A stretch of 64,000 nucleotides of DNA from Gordonibacter pamelaeae (GTDB lineage: Bacteria; Actinomycetota; Coriobacteriia; Coriobacteriales; Eggerthellaceae), in assembly GCF_042665095.1 (NCBI RefSeq), contig NZ_JBHTBV010000010.1. The stretch is one strand, 5' to 3'. The notes beneath the pieces are model-generated. The model did not search any database. It was not told the DNA's origin and saw nothing but the letters and a program-made list of their open reading frames with translations. Below, in pieces: positions 51,573-60,497 of the stretch. The stretch's first letter is position 1. Each line of letters begins with the position of its first letter. Made by a program: the position numbers and the translations under genes.

Positions 51573-52814
51573 CTAGCGCATGCGGCAGAGGGCAAGGAGG
51601 ATCGTGCCCGCAAGCCCGAGCCCCATGAGCACGCCGCCCGCAAGGAACCAATGATCCAAGGACGGGCCGAGGAGCATCTGGACGAGGAACGTTCCCAGGA
51701 ACTGGCCGACCCCTTGGACCGTGACCATGAGGCCCATGCCGACCGAGGCGAGCTCGGGACGCGGGACGAGCCCTACGAACCCCGATAAGAACAGCCCCAC
51801 GCCGCCCATGCCGACCAAGCCCATCACCGCCACGGCAATCAACATGAGAGCGCCCGTATCGGTATACAGGAGGAAGGTGCACGGCCCCATCACGGCCGAT
51901 GCCGCGACCAGCAGGGCCTTACGCCGTCCCCTGCGATCCGAGATCGCCCCGAACAAGGGCGAGGACGCCACCGATAGCAGCATGGGAGCCGTGCTGACGA
52001 GCCCCGACCAGGTAGGGTCGACACCCTGCATCTGCAGGATCGTCGGAACGAAGGAGAGCACGGCCAGGAGGCAGACGTTGAACATCGCGAAGCCTCCGAG
52101 AAAAAGCAGGATGTCGCGCGTCAGCAGCATCCGCCAAAGCCCCCACGCGGCGCAACCGCGGGATCGTCCGGACGCGGCACCGCTTTTTGCAGCCTTCGCC
52201 TCCTCGGCCGCCGTCCGGGCGCGCGGCATCCTGATGGCCGCCAGAACGAGCACGGCGGCCAGGACGGCGCCGACGGCGAACACCGTCCACACTCCCGCGA
52301 ACCCCATCGCCTCGAACACGGTAGGCGTCACCACGGCCGCCGCCGTGGAGCCCACGCAACCCCAAACGCCCCAGATGCCCATGGCCGTGCCCACCTTGTC
52401 CGAATCCACGCACGCCCTGACTACCAAGGGCCCGCACGTGGTCAGAATCGTCAGGGCGACCCCTTCCACCGCACGCGAGGCGACGAGCGCCGCGCTCGAG
52501 CCCGCAGCCAGCCCGATACACGATCCGGTCACGGCGATGCCCAACGCCGCAACCATCATGTTCTTCGCGCCGAACCGCTGCGCCAGCAACCCGGACGGCA
52601 ATACCGCGAACACGCTCGCCAGCGTGAATATCGACATGAGCCAGGAAGCCGCCTCGGCATCCATGGCGAAAAGCGCCATGAGAGAGCTTAGGATGGTGGG
52701 AACCTTGTATTGGATCATGGCAACCGCGACGCCGGCAGCCAGCAGCACCGTCCCAACCCGAACGGGACTTCGATAGGCGCCCTTCTTCTCCCGACGGCCT
52801 GCTTCCCTGTCCAC
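51573..52814 (-). CDS. MFS transporter
   Basis: 413 aa from a GTG start after GAGAGGAG. About 12 spans; the loop motif LLAQRFGAKN is near residue 77 and GAISDRRGRRKA near residue 275, both classic MFS loop signatures. It lies between the LuxR gene and the 53042/53283 genes. Its substrate is unknown; it resembles drug or organic-anion exporters as much as importers. Confidence 0.83.
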   Translation of the reverse strand: MDREAGRREKKGAYRSPVRVGTVLLAAGVAVAMIQYKVPTILSSLMALFAMDAEAASWLMSIFTLASVFAVLPSGLLAQRFGAKNMMVAALGIAVTGSCIGLAAGSSAALVASRAVEGVALTILTTCGPLVVRACVDSDKVGTAMGIWGVWGCVGSTAAAVVTPTVFEAMGFAGVWTVFAVGAVLAAVLVLAAIRMPRARTAAEEAKAAKSGAASGRSRGCAAWGLWRMLLTRDILLFLGGFAMFNVCLLAVLSFVPTILQMQGVDPTWSGLVSTAPMLLSVASSPLFGAISDRRGRRKALLVAASAVMGPCTFLLYTDTGALMLIAVAVMGLVGMGGVGLFLSGFVGLVPRPELASVGMGLMVTVQGVGQFLGTFLVQMLLGPSLDHWFLAGGVLMGLGLAGTILLALCRMR

Positions 52815-52898
52815 GCAGACTCCTCTCTCGATGGTTCGAGAACACGATAGGCGATCGCTCGGCCGCCCGCTATCGAAAGGGAAGTCCGATATCGGCTG

Positions 52899-52922
52899 GT
52901 CGTCTCATACTTCACATACGAT
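52899..52922. promoter_or_regulatory. ATCGTATGTGAAGTATGA element (copy 3)
   Basis: The minus strand reads ATCGTATGTGAAGTATGAGACGAC. It lies in the divergent region between the MFS gene (start 52814) and the small plus-strand gene (start 53042), and can serve either. Confidence 0.6.
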
Positions 52923-53041
52923 AGGCATGCCGTGCGCTTACGTTTACCATCTGATCCAAGCGGAACCGGGATACCAACCGTTGTCGTTCGGGACGGCCGC
53001 CCGGCTTCCCCGTGCAACCCCCGCGACAAGGAGGAGAAAAC

Positions 53042-53218
53042 ATGGCAGACGAGAAGAAGCCCGTTCAAGACGAGACGGCCGAAAAGAACAAGGAGGCGAA
53101 GGCTCCCGTCAGCGAGATCTGCGGGAATGCGGAAGAGGGCGCAGCGGCGCTCGTGGACGACGACAGCGAGATCAGGCCCGTCGAGGGATTCTTCCTCACG
53201 TCGCAGCGCTGGCATTAG
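53042..53218 (+). CDS. 58-aa acidic/Lys-rich protein of unknown function
   Basis: A strong ribosome site (AAGGAGGAGAAAAC) precedes ATG 53042. The first ~25 residues are Lys/Glu-rich and probably disordered (MADEKKPVQDETAEKNKEAK), followed by one Cys (EICGNAEEG), an acidic run (VDDDSE) and an aromatic end (GFFLTSQRWH). No family is recognised. It is 64 bases before an FKBP gene on the same strand. A short regulatory or peptide-precursor role is possible. Confidence 0.6.
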   Translation: MADEKKPVQDETAEKNKEAKAPVSEICGNAEEGAAALVDDDSEIRPVEGFFLTSQRWH

Positions 53219-53282
53219 ACGCAGGGCAGCGGATGGCCGCGAGTCGAGAAGGGCCACGTGTCCGGAACAAGGAGGCTTCACC

Positions 53283-53729
53283 ATGCCGAGCAAAGGGCAA
53301 CGCGTCCGATTCCTGTACCGGGGGAGCTTCCCCGACGGGAGGACGTTCGACGACTGCAAGGGCGTGCCGCACGAGATCGTGCTCGGGCGCAGGCAGGTCA
53401 TGAAGGCGCTCGAGGAGACGCTTTCCGCCATGGAGCCGGGCGAGGAGCGCATCTTGGAGCTCTCCCCCGCCGAGGCGTACGGCGCCTACGACGAATCGGC
53501 GCTGCAGCGCGTGCCCACCTACCGTATTCCGAACGGGGAGAACCTGCCCGTGGGGCAGATGATCGCCTGGAAGACGCCGCGCAGCGCCGAGCCGGTGCCC
53601 GCCACCGTCGTGAGTGTAGAGAACCAAGTGGCGACGCTCGACTTCAATCATCCCCTCGCCGGGAAGGACCTCGTCTACTGGGTCAAGCTCATCGACGTTG
53701 TGCCGGCGGCGGGCGATCCGACCGCCTGA
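53283..53729 (+). CDS. FKBP-type (SlyD-like) peptidyl-prolyl isomerase
   Basis: 148 aa: VRFLYRGSFPDGRTFDD near the start, MEPGEERILELSPAEAYG mid-protein, and DFNHPLAGKDLVYWVKLI near the end. Ribosome site AAGGAGG. Unlike the other three copies it is on the plus strand and paired with the 58-aa gene, not directly after a ferredoxin. A strong hairpin at 53814 ends the unit. Confidence 0.87.
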   Translation: MPSKGQRVRFLYRGSFPDGRTFDDCKGVPHEIVLGRRQVMKALEETLSAMEPGEERILELSPAEAYGAYDESALQRVPTYRIPNGENLPVGQMIAWKTPRSAEPVPATVVSVENQVATLDFNHPLAGKDLVYWVKLIDVVPAAGDPTA

Positions 53730-53813
53730 CGATGCACAAGGGCGGTAGCCCGCACTCCGAGGGCCGAGCGGCATCTCGTACGCAAGGGCCAAACGGCCCT
53801 CCACCGGCCCTTC

Positions 53814-53857
53814 CACGCAACGGGGCCCGCTGCTTTCGCGGCGGGCCCCGTTGCGTG
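53814..53857. terminator. Bidirectional terminator hairpin
   Basis: CACGCAACGGGGCCCGC pairs with the reverse complement ending in CCCGTTGCGTG around a TGCTTTCGCG-type loop. It lies between convergent genes (FKBP ending 53729, AAA+ ending 53878) and can serve both. Confidence 0.8.
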
Positions 53858-53877
53858 CGCGCGGGCGGCGGTCGGCG

Positions 53878-54570
53878 CTACGCCAGCGCCTGCTCCACGA
53901 AGGCGCTGGAGAGCTCGGCGCCTGGCTCGCCCTCGTACTGCGTCATGAGGAAGTGCGTGGCCTTGCGGATCATCGTGGGCGTCTGGCCCAGGTCGTGCGC
54001 GATGTAGGCGATGGCCTCCGGGGAGAGCACGGGGCTCTTCCCCTCCTCGGTGTAGTCCTCCACGAGGCCGCGCACGTACTCCTCGAGGCCGGCGTCGTCG
54101 AGGGCCTCCATGGTCACTTCCTCGAAGTCGCCCAGCATGCCGCCGAAATCAGACAGGTCGTACTCGGACAGCGGCTTGGTGGAGGTGATGACGGTGTCCA
54201 GGCGCCGCTTCAGGCGCTCGCCCAGCAGCAGCTTGCACATCATAGGCCCCATCTCGGGATCGTCGAAGAAGCCCTCGAAGTCGTCCAGGAACAGCACCTC
54301 GTAGGTGCCCAGATCCTCGAAGTAGCCGTCGTAGACCTCGGCGCGCATGGCCTCGGGCAGCTCCGAGCAGGGGCGGTAGAGCACCTTCTTCGTGGACAGC
54401 AGGTCCTTGTCCAGCTGGCGCCCGCGCACGAGCGTCGTCTTGCCGGACTCCTTCGGGCCCACGAGGAATATCTTCTCGGGCTTGTCGTGCGGCTGGGTGA
54501 TGTTCGCGATGCGCTCGAACGCCTCGCGGTTGCCGTCGGTCTTGACGAACTCGTCCAGTGGCATTCTCAT
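53878..54570 (-). CDS. DnaA/Hda-like AAA+ ATPase
   Basis: 230 aa. Walker A is GPKESGKTTL near residue 39 and Walker B is VLFLDDFEGFF. Sensor and lid segments resemble DnaA/Hda (ITSTKPLSEYDLSDF; LSPEAIAYIAHDLG; TPTMIRKATHFL). There is no DnaA C-terminal DNA-binding domain. Such proteins can regulate replication initiation or act as assembly ATPases. Start at 54570 after AAAGGGGAG. It is downstream of a molybdoenzyme operon but separated by about 280 bases with its own probable promoter. Confidence 0.72.
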   Translation of the reverse strand: MRMPLDEFVKTDGNREAFERIANITQPHDKPEKIFLVGPKESGKTTLVRGRQLDKDLLSTKKVLYRPCSELPEAMRAEVYDGYFEDLGTYEVLFLDDFEGFFDDPEMGPMMCKLLLGERLKRRLDTVITSTKPLSEYDLSDFGGMLGDFEEVTMEALDDAGLEEYVRGLVEDYTEEGKSPVLSPEAIAYIAHDLGQTPTMIRKATHFLMTQYEGEPGAELSSAFVEQALA

Positions 54571-54701
54571 GGTGATGGCTCCCCTTTCGCCTTCTTTGCC
54601 TGACCGGCCGCGAAGCCGCGCCGCCGGGGCGCGCTCCGCTGCGATGTACCGCCATTCATAGTAGCAAGGCCGCCGACCCAAGGCGAGTATGAAGGCCGCA
54701 A

Positions 54702-54728
54702 CTCATACCAGAAGGGGTATGCCGCTGC
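54702..54728. promoter_or_regulatory. Nested repeats CATACC-N6-GGTATG upstream of the AAA+ gene
   Basis: CATACC (54704-54709) and GGTATG (54716-54721) are inverted, and CTCATAC (54702) also pairs with GTATGAG (54729-54735). They lie about 130 bases upstream of the AAA+ start in an otherwise empty 281-base gap. Possible regulator site. Confidence 0.4.
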
Positions 54729-54851
54729 GTATGAGATCGGCAATGCCCAGGCCGGCTGCGGCTGGCAGGGAGCCCTGGCAAAGGAAGGCAGACAGCCGTT
54801 TGAGAGCCGTCTGCCTCCTAGTAAGATTGCCCGCGTTCGCATCTGCCGGCT

Positions 54852-57413
54852 TTACGCCTCGACCGGCTCGCCGGTTTTCAAGTCGGTGCGCTCGCCCGTT
54901 GCGGGGTCAACCAGCTGGTTGGCCATGACGTCGTAGTCCATGCCCGCCTCCCGCGCCCTGCGGAAACGCTCGATCTCCCCTTGTCGCGGCGACTCGACCT
55001 TTCGGTACCAAGGAAAGTTTCCCGTCGCGGCGATCTGCTCATAGGGCATCGTATCGCCCTCCCTCACCGGATAGACCTTGCAGATCATTCCCTTGATAGG
55101 CGACCCCACGCCTCCCTGGCCGGTCACGAACGCCCGCGTGCAGTTGTTCGGATTGGACTCGAACGTGCCGAACAGATAGGGAGCGGACGGATCGGACTCG
55201 GGGAACCACCAGCCGTGCTCGGCATGAACGGTTTTCTCGTTGACCACCGGCGAGACCTTCGCCTGCTGTTTGAAGCGGCCATGGTCGTTCTCTATCCACA
55301 CCCACTGGCCGTCCTGGATGCCGTACCTTTCGGCCGTGGCCGGGTTGATGAGCACCCGCGGCTGGGGATGCAGCTCGCGCATGGTGGGCAACTGCCGATG
55401 CTCGCTATGGAAGAACTCGAACGACCTGCCACCGCAGGTCAAGATCAGCGGGTACTCATCCATGAGCTCTGGCGTGGACAAGGGGCCCTCCGGCGGCTCG
55501 GTATGGAACGGCGTGGTATCCAAGCCCCAGTATCGATACAGAAGGGGTGCGAGCTCCAAGCGACCCGACGGCGTCCCGTAGCCCACCGAGCCGTCTTCGC
55601 GGAACATGCCCTTCTCGGCCTTGTAGTACGTCGCGTTGAACTCGTCGTAAGCGTGCCCCACCATGGAAGGATCGCGTACGAGCTCTTCCCACGAAGCCGT
55701 GAACAGCGTCTTGCCCGTGTTCTTGGCCCCGCCTTGGTCGGTGGCCTCCGTCGTAGCGGAGAAGGAGCCGGTGCCGTCGTGCAGATACCAGTTGAGCCAG
55801 TCGATATCGGTCTCCCACTGGCCGAACACCTCGGGGTTCAGGCGCTTGCCCAAATCGAGAATAATTTGCTCGTCCGACTTCGCCTCGTAAAAATCAACCA
55901 CCTTAACCATGGCGCGGCAAGGCGACCACCACGTACGCGCCGAATTGCGCTCGGCGCTCATGGCAACCGGCAAGACGATGTCGGCCAGAGCCACCGACGT
56001 CGGCGTAAGGTAGGGATCGGCATTCACGATAAACGGTATGTTCTGCATGGCTTTCATGACACGAGGAGCATCCTGGCTCGGACACGACAGCGTGTTGGAC
56101 GACTGTATCCACATCATCTTGATGGGATACGGGAACCCGTCCTCGATGGCCTGGAGCAGCCCGTCCGAGCTCGCATGGGCCACGAAGTCGCCGCCTTCGA
56201 TGGACAGGGCGAAGTTGTTGTTGAGCTTCTTGGCGCGCCATTCGGGCGGCGTGAGGTGCTCGCCCGACGCGTAACCGGCGTTGATCTCGAACGCGTTGTG
56301 CACGAGGATGTTGCCGCCCGGAACGTCCACGTTGCCGCACAAGGCCATGAGGTCGCAGCCTGCAAGGCACAAGGCCATTGCCGAAACTTGCTGGTCGAAC
56401 GCGAGGCCCCACTGGATGGCACCCGGCTCGGCCCGCGCGTACAAACGCGCCGAATCACGGATGTCGTCGGGATTCAAATCGCAAATCGCCGCCGCCCATT
56501 CGGGCGTCGTCTCGCGCACCGACTCGACAAGCTCGTCGAAGCCGGAGCACCAGGCTTCGACATGCTCCTTGTCGTACAGCTCCTCCCCGATGATGACGTT
56601 CAGCCAAGCGCAGGCAAGAGCGGCATCGGTTCCAGGTCGTATCTGCAGCCAATGCTCGGCGCGCACGCCCCACCACGTCAGCCTCGGGTCGATGGAGATG
56701 ATCTTCGTCCCCATCTGCACGCACTGCACCAGCCAGTGGCCCACGTAGCCGTCAGCGTTCGACGCAAGCGGCTCGTTGCCCCACACCACCAGCACCTCCG
56801 GCGGTACCCACTCGGCGTTGCCGTAGCGGTCCGCATGCGTCTCGGACGCGTCCACGATGGGGAAGTCGCCGAAAGGCGCGATGCTGCCGCAGATGCGCGG
56901 CATGTAGCAGGAAAAGCCGGTAAAGCCGAAGGTCGAGATGTTGGGCGTCTTCAGGCCTGCTTGGCCGAAGAACGGCACTTGCCAGTTGATGTTGCGCCCG
57001 GTTCCGTGCACGCAGATGATGGCGTTGCCGCCGTCCGTCTCCCAAATGCCCCTCACCCGTTCCTCGATCTCGTCGTATGCCTCGTCCCACGAGATGCGCT
57101 CCCACTTGTTCTCGCCGCGCTCTCCGGCGCGCCTCATGGGGTACTTCAGGCGGTCGGGATGGTTCAGGGACTCGTCGAGCGTCAGGCATTTGATGCAGAG
57201 CTTGCCGTTCGTGCACGGATCCAGCGGATCGCCCTCCACGCGCCTTACCTTGCCATCTTTTTCGTAAAGCAGGATCCCGCACGAGGTATGGCAGCCCGGA
57301 GGCGAGTAGTGGTACGTGCGCGTGACGGTGTAGCCGTCCTCCTCCCAGCGCCATTCCCCCTCATGATAGGCAGCGCGATCAACACCATCAAGAAATTCCT
57401 GGTAATCAGCCAA
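54852..57413 (-). CDS. Molybdopterin oxidoreductase, catechol-dehydroxylase-like
   Basis: 853 aa. The start is a TTG at 57413: AAGGAGAG sits 6 bases upstream, and the next residues (ADYQEFLDGVDR) align with the paralog at 60498 (IDYEEFLDGIDR). Fe-S Cys C41, C45, C73 and C76 (PGCHTSC, GKLCIKC). MGD fold: WERISWDEAYD, HGTGRNINWQVPF, VVWGNEPLASNADG, IDPRLTWWG. Candidate Mo ligand C169 in TGFSCYMPR. The C-terminal ~45 residues are a hydrophilic extension. No ferredoxin gene follows it; it likely shares the 60143 ferredoxin. Confidence 0.85.
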   Translation of the reverse strand: MADYQEFLDGVDRAAYHEGEWRWEEDGYTVTRTYHYSPPGCHTSCGILLYEKDGKVRRVEGDPLDPCTNGKLCIKCLTLDESLNHPDRLKYPMRRAGERGENKWERISWDEAYDEIEERVRGIWETDGGNAIICVHGTGRNINWQVPFFGQAGLKTPNISTFGFTGFSCYMPRICGSIAPFGDFPIVDASETHADRYGNAEWVPPEVLVVWGNEPLASNADGYVGHWLVQCVQMGTKIISIDPRLTWWGVRAEHWLQIRPGTDAALACAWLNVIIGEELYDKEHVEAWCSGFDELVESVRETTPEWAAAICDLNPDDIRDSARLYARAEPGAIQWGLAFDQQVSAMALCLAGCDLMALCGNVDVPGGNILVHNAFEINAGYASGEHLTPPEWRAKKLNNNFALSIEGGDFVAHASSDGLLQAIEDGFPYPIKMMWIQSSNTLSCPSQDAPRVMKAMQNIPFIVNADPYLTPTSVALADIVLPVAMSAERNSARTWWSPCRAMVKVVDFYEAKSDEQIILDLGKRLNPEVFGQWETDIDWLNWYLHDGTGSFSATTEATDQGGAKNTGKTLFTASWEELVRDPSMVGHAYDEFNATYYKAEKGMFREDGSVGYGTPSGRLELAPLLYRYWGLDTTPFHTEPPEGPLSTPELMDEYPLILTCGGRSFEFFHSEHRQLPTMRELHPQPRVLINPATAERYGIQDGQWVWIENDHGRFKQQAKVSPVVNEKTVHAEHGWWFPESDPSAPYLFGTFESNPNNCTRAFVTGQGGVGSPIKGMICKVYPVREGDTMPYEQIAATGNFPWYRKVESPRQGEIERFRRAREAGMDYDVMANQLVDPATGERTDLKTGEPVEA

Positions 57414-57467
57414 TGTTCTCTCCTTTCCTTGTAGCCGCATCGCAATCGAAGCTTTGAGGCGCGCCCG

Positions 57468-58712
57468 TTACTCCCACTGCGCCCGCAGCTTCTTCTTTTG
57501 GGTGAGGGCTATGCCCACCAGCACCGCGCAAGCGGCCAGAATGGCAATCCCCGCGAAGAACGAGCCGATGTAGCTGCCTGTGAGATCGAAGCAGGCCCCC
57601 ACTGCGGCAGCTCCGAAGCAGCCGATGATCCCCGACATGCGCGAGTACGACAGTATCTGCGCGAAGTACTTTTTCCCGAACAACTCCGATATGAGCGTCG
57701 GAACCGAGATGGTGATGATGACCGAGTTCATGCCGAACACGAAAGCGCATGCCATGAGCGGCACCTCGGCCTGCAAGAACGAGAAGCCGAGCAACGAGGC
57801 AGCCGTCACCCCCAAGGTGATGTACGTGGATGCGGCAACGCCTATCTTGTCGGTAACCCACCCCATGACCAGCGTGGCCACGCTGTAGCCGAGCTGGGCC
57901 ATCGACAGTATGCCGGCACCGAACGCAGCCGAGTACCCGATGGACTCGGCGAATCCCGGCAGGTGATTGTTGTATCCGCTGAACAGAGCCTCGATGCCTG
58001 CATACAGGAACACGCAGACGAAGGCCAGCGTGACGATCGCCTTACGGGCGGGCATGCCCTTCTCCGATGCCCGGGTCTCGGCCATCGCCTCGCCCTGTTC
58101 CGCGCCGTAAGGCCGCAGGCCCATATCGGAGGGATGGAGGCGGAATACGAACAACGTGAACGGGAGGACGATGACGCACATGGCCAACGCGATGCTGGGG
58201 TAGGCCATGCGCCAGCCTACGGTCTCTATCAGGAAATTGCCGAATATCGGGAAGAAGAACCCGCCGATGCCCGACCCGCACATGGCGATGCCGAGCGCGG
58301 TACCGCGCTTGGCCACGAACCAGTTCTCGATGAGAACCGTCGAGGCCACAACGAACACGAGGGCGCCCGCGACGCCGAGGACGACGCCTGCCGCATACCA
58401 CTGCCAAAGCTCGTTCATAAGACCCATCGCAGCCTCGGTGGCCGCCAGCACCAGAAAGCACGTTGTCAGGAACACGCGAAAATCCCATTTCGGAAGGTAT
58501 TTCGCAACCAGCGGATACGTGGCCGTCGTGGCAATGAAGTAGAACGTGAGGTACAGCGCAAGCGCACCGCGATCGAACCCCAGCTCGTTGCAGACGGGCA
58601 CGATGAAAATCCCGCCCGCGTTCATGATGGCCCCCAAAGCCCCGGCCTGAAGAAAGAAGCACCCGATCATCACCCACCATGCATAATGGACGCCCTGCGA
58701 TTTCTCCGACAC
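57468..58712 (-). CDS. MFS transporter
   Basis: 414 aa. The start is GTG 58712, 8 bases after AGGAGG. About 12 spans; loop signatures ATYPLVAKYLPKWDF and GWVTDKIGVAAS. The N-terminal GGIFIVPVCNELGFDRGALALY resembles the oxalate/formate-antiporter and monocarboxylate-type MFS group. It is a paralog of the adjacent 58781 gene, and the two probably carry different aromatic acids or products. Confidence 0.84.
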   Translation of the reverse strand: MSEKSQGVHYAWWVMIGCFFLQAGALGAIMNAGGIFIVPVCNELGFDRGALALYLTFYFIATTATYPLVAKYLPKWDFRVFLTTCFLVLAATEAAMGLMNELWQWYAAGVVLGVAGALVFVVASTVLIENWFVAKRGTALGIAMCGSGIGGFFFPIFGNFLIETVGWRMAYPSIALAMCVIVLPFTLFVFRLHPSDMGLRPYGAEQGEAMAETRASEKGMPARKAIVTLAFVCVFLYAGIEALFSGYNNHLPGFAESIGYSAAFGAGILSMAQLGYSVATLVMGWVTDKIGVAASTYITLGVTAASLLGFSFLQAEVPLMACAFVFGMNSVIITISVPTLISELFGKKYFAQILSYSRMSGIIGCFGAAAVGACFDLTGSYIGSFFAGIAILAACAVLVGIALTQKKKLRAQWE

Positions 58713-58731
58713 GGAAAACACCTCCTAGAAG

Positions 58732-58765
58732 GCAGCCTTTCCGCCTAGCTAGGCGGAAAGGCTGC
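58732..58765. terminator. Perfect 34-bp palindrome between two MFS genes
   Basis: Two 17-base arms (left arm GCAGCCTTTCCGCCTAG) with no spacer, 15 bases after the upstream MFS stop. As RNA it would fold with a small central loop. It may terminate or attenuate transcription, or stabilise the upstream mRNA. Confidence 0.65.
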
Positions 58766-58780
58766 TGAATCGATTGTCCG

Positions 58781-60046
58781 TCACGCCTCCCAGTGCGCCT
58801 CCCTGACCTTCTTGGCAGGGACGAACGACAACAGGATGATGGCAATGGCAACGACTGCGATTACCGCTCCGACCAGGAACGAGCCGCTATAGGTTTTCGT
58901 CATGTCGAAGATGATGCCGATGACCGGGGCGCCCATGGACCCGCACAGCCCCACGCCCATCATGCAGTAGGACAAGATCTTATCGTAGGCCTTCATGCCG
59001 AAGTGCTCGCGTGCCAGCATCGGCACCGAGATGGTGACGATGGCGTTGTTCATGCCGAAGAAGAATGCCGTGACCATGAGGGCGAGCTCGGTAGAGGCCA
59101 TGGAGAAGCTCACATAGCAGACGATCAGGATGGCGTAAAGAATGACCGTGAGCCAGCGCACGCCGATCTTGTCGACCAGGATGCCGCCGACGAGCGAGGC
59201 GATGATATAGCCGACCTGCAACGCGATCATGAGCGTCGATGAGAAGATGAGCGCCTCGGGGCCGAGCACCTCCACGGCGTTGGCCTGCACGAAGGAGTTG
59301 AAGCTGCCCGGGAAGGCCGACAGCATGCAACCTAGGAACAGCAGGACGAAGGCGAGCGTCGGCAGCGCGAACTTCAAGGGCACGCCCGGCAGGCTCTTGG
59401 ACTCGCCCATCTCGTCTTCTTCGGCACCGAACGCATGGAGCCCAATCTTCGCCGGATCCTCGCAGAACACCGTGAGCGAGAAGAAGAGGATGCACAGCAG
59501 CAGGATGGCGTTCAGGTAATAGGCGCTCTGCCACCCCATGACCGTGGACAGCGACGTGAACACCAACGGGAAGAGGGCGCCTCCGACGCCGGACATCAGC
59601 TGCGCGATGCCCAGGTAGCGCCCGAGCACCTTCTTGCCGAACCAGGCCCCCATGAGCAGCGGCGTGGCGTACAGGAAGTACATGCCGCCCGTCAAGCCCA
59701 TAACCGCGCCTATGGCCATGAACTGCCATGTCCAGCTTGCGTCGGCGAACGTGAACGCGACGACGCACAGGGCGGTGACGACGACGTCGAGGGAGATGAC
59801 TATCCTCGCCCCGAACTTGGGGATGAGTATCCCCGCGAAGAACGTGCCGAACAGCGCGGCTATGCCGTAGCAGGTGATCCACATGGCGAACACGCCCATA
59901 TCCACGCCTACGGCAGCGGGGACGATGGCAAAGAACGCTGATGACGAGTTGAGCACGGTCCCCAAGCCGCACGCCTGCATGACGCAGCAGCCCACGAACA
60001 CGAGCATGGCCCTTTTCTTGCTGCGCGCATCTATATCGGTAGACAT
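58781..60046 (-). CDS. MFS transporter
   Basis: 421 aa with about 12 spans; loop segments GILIPKFGARI and GGILVDKIGVRW. AAGGAGGATATCGTT precedes ATG 60046. It follows the 60143 ferredoxin and precedes its own paralog at 57468, so the operon has two transporters and two molybdoenzymes. Likely role: import of substrate or export of dehydroxylated product. Confidence 0.85.
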   Translation of the reverse strand: MSTDIDARSKKRAMLVFVGCCVMQACGLGTVLNSSSAFFAIVPAAVGVDMGVFAMWITCYGIAALFGTFFAGILIPKFGARIVISLDVVVTALCVVAFTFADASWTWQFMAIGAVMGLTGGMYFLYATPLLMGAWFGKKVLGRYLGIAQLMSGVGGALFPLVFTSLSTVMGWQSAYYLNAILLLCILFFSLTVFCEDPAKIGLHAFGAEEDEMGESKSLPGVPLKFALPTLAFVLLFLGCMLSAFPGSFNSFVQANAVEVLGPEALIFSSTLMIALQVGYIIASLVGGILVDKIGVRWLTVILYAILIVCYVSFSMASTELALMVTAFFFGMNNAIVTISVPMLAREHFGMKAYDKILSYCMMGVGLCGSMGAPVIGIIFDMTKTYSGSFLVGAVIAVVAIAIILLSFVPAKKVREAHWEA

Positions 60047-60142
60047 AACGATATCCTCCTTAAAGCTTGACATTCCCCTGTTTCGGTAGGCCCGGCACGG
60101 CACCTCCTGCCCCAAGACGGGGAACCGGCCGGGCTCGGCCTG

Positions 60143-60484
60143 CTACTTCGTGTAGAGCGCCCAGCGGGTCTCGCCGCCCATCTTCTTCACCAGATCCTCG
60201 GCCTCGCCGTAGTACATGCACCATGCCTGGCAGTGCTGCACGCACATGGGCATCTTCCCGGCTTCCGTGCGAGAAGCGCACATATCGCAAGCCTTGGTGA
60301 GAACGGGGAGCCAGGTCCACTCCCAACGCTCGGGTCCTTCCTTGCCCTCGTAGGCGTAGGGCCCGGTCTCGGTGAGCTTGATGCCGAACTCGCCCTTGGG
60401 CAGCCCGAGCTCCTTCTTGCAAGCCACCTCGCACGAATGGCAGCCGGTGCAGTACTCGTAGTTGATCAGAATCGCCTTGGTCAT
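60143..60484 (-). CDS. Two-cluster [4Fe-4S] ferredoxin subunit
   Basis: 113 aa: CTGCHSCEVAC, CDMCASR and CVQHC. Ribosome site AAGGAGGAGG. It begins 13 bases after the 60498 enzyme. It is the only ferredoxin in this five-gene run and may serve both catalytic subunits. Confidence 0.9.
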   Translation of the reverse strand: MTKAILINYEYCTGCHSCEVACKKELGLPKGEFGIKLTETGPYAYEGKEGPERWEWTWLPVLTKACDMCASRTEAGKMPMCVQHCQAWCMYYGEAEDLVKKMGGETRWALYTK

Positions 60485-60497
60485 GATAGCCTCCTCC

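Noticed and set aside
54981..57434. Antisense open frame of about 817 codons opposite the 54852 enzyme
   Set aside because: Same mirror effect; the other strand has all molybdoenzyme motifs and a clear ribosome site. Similar shadows at 5761-8337 and 60882-63566 were dropped for the same reason.
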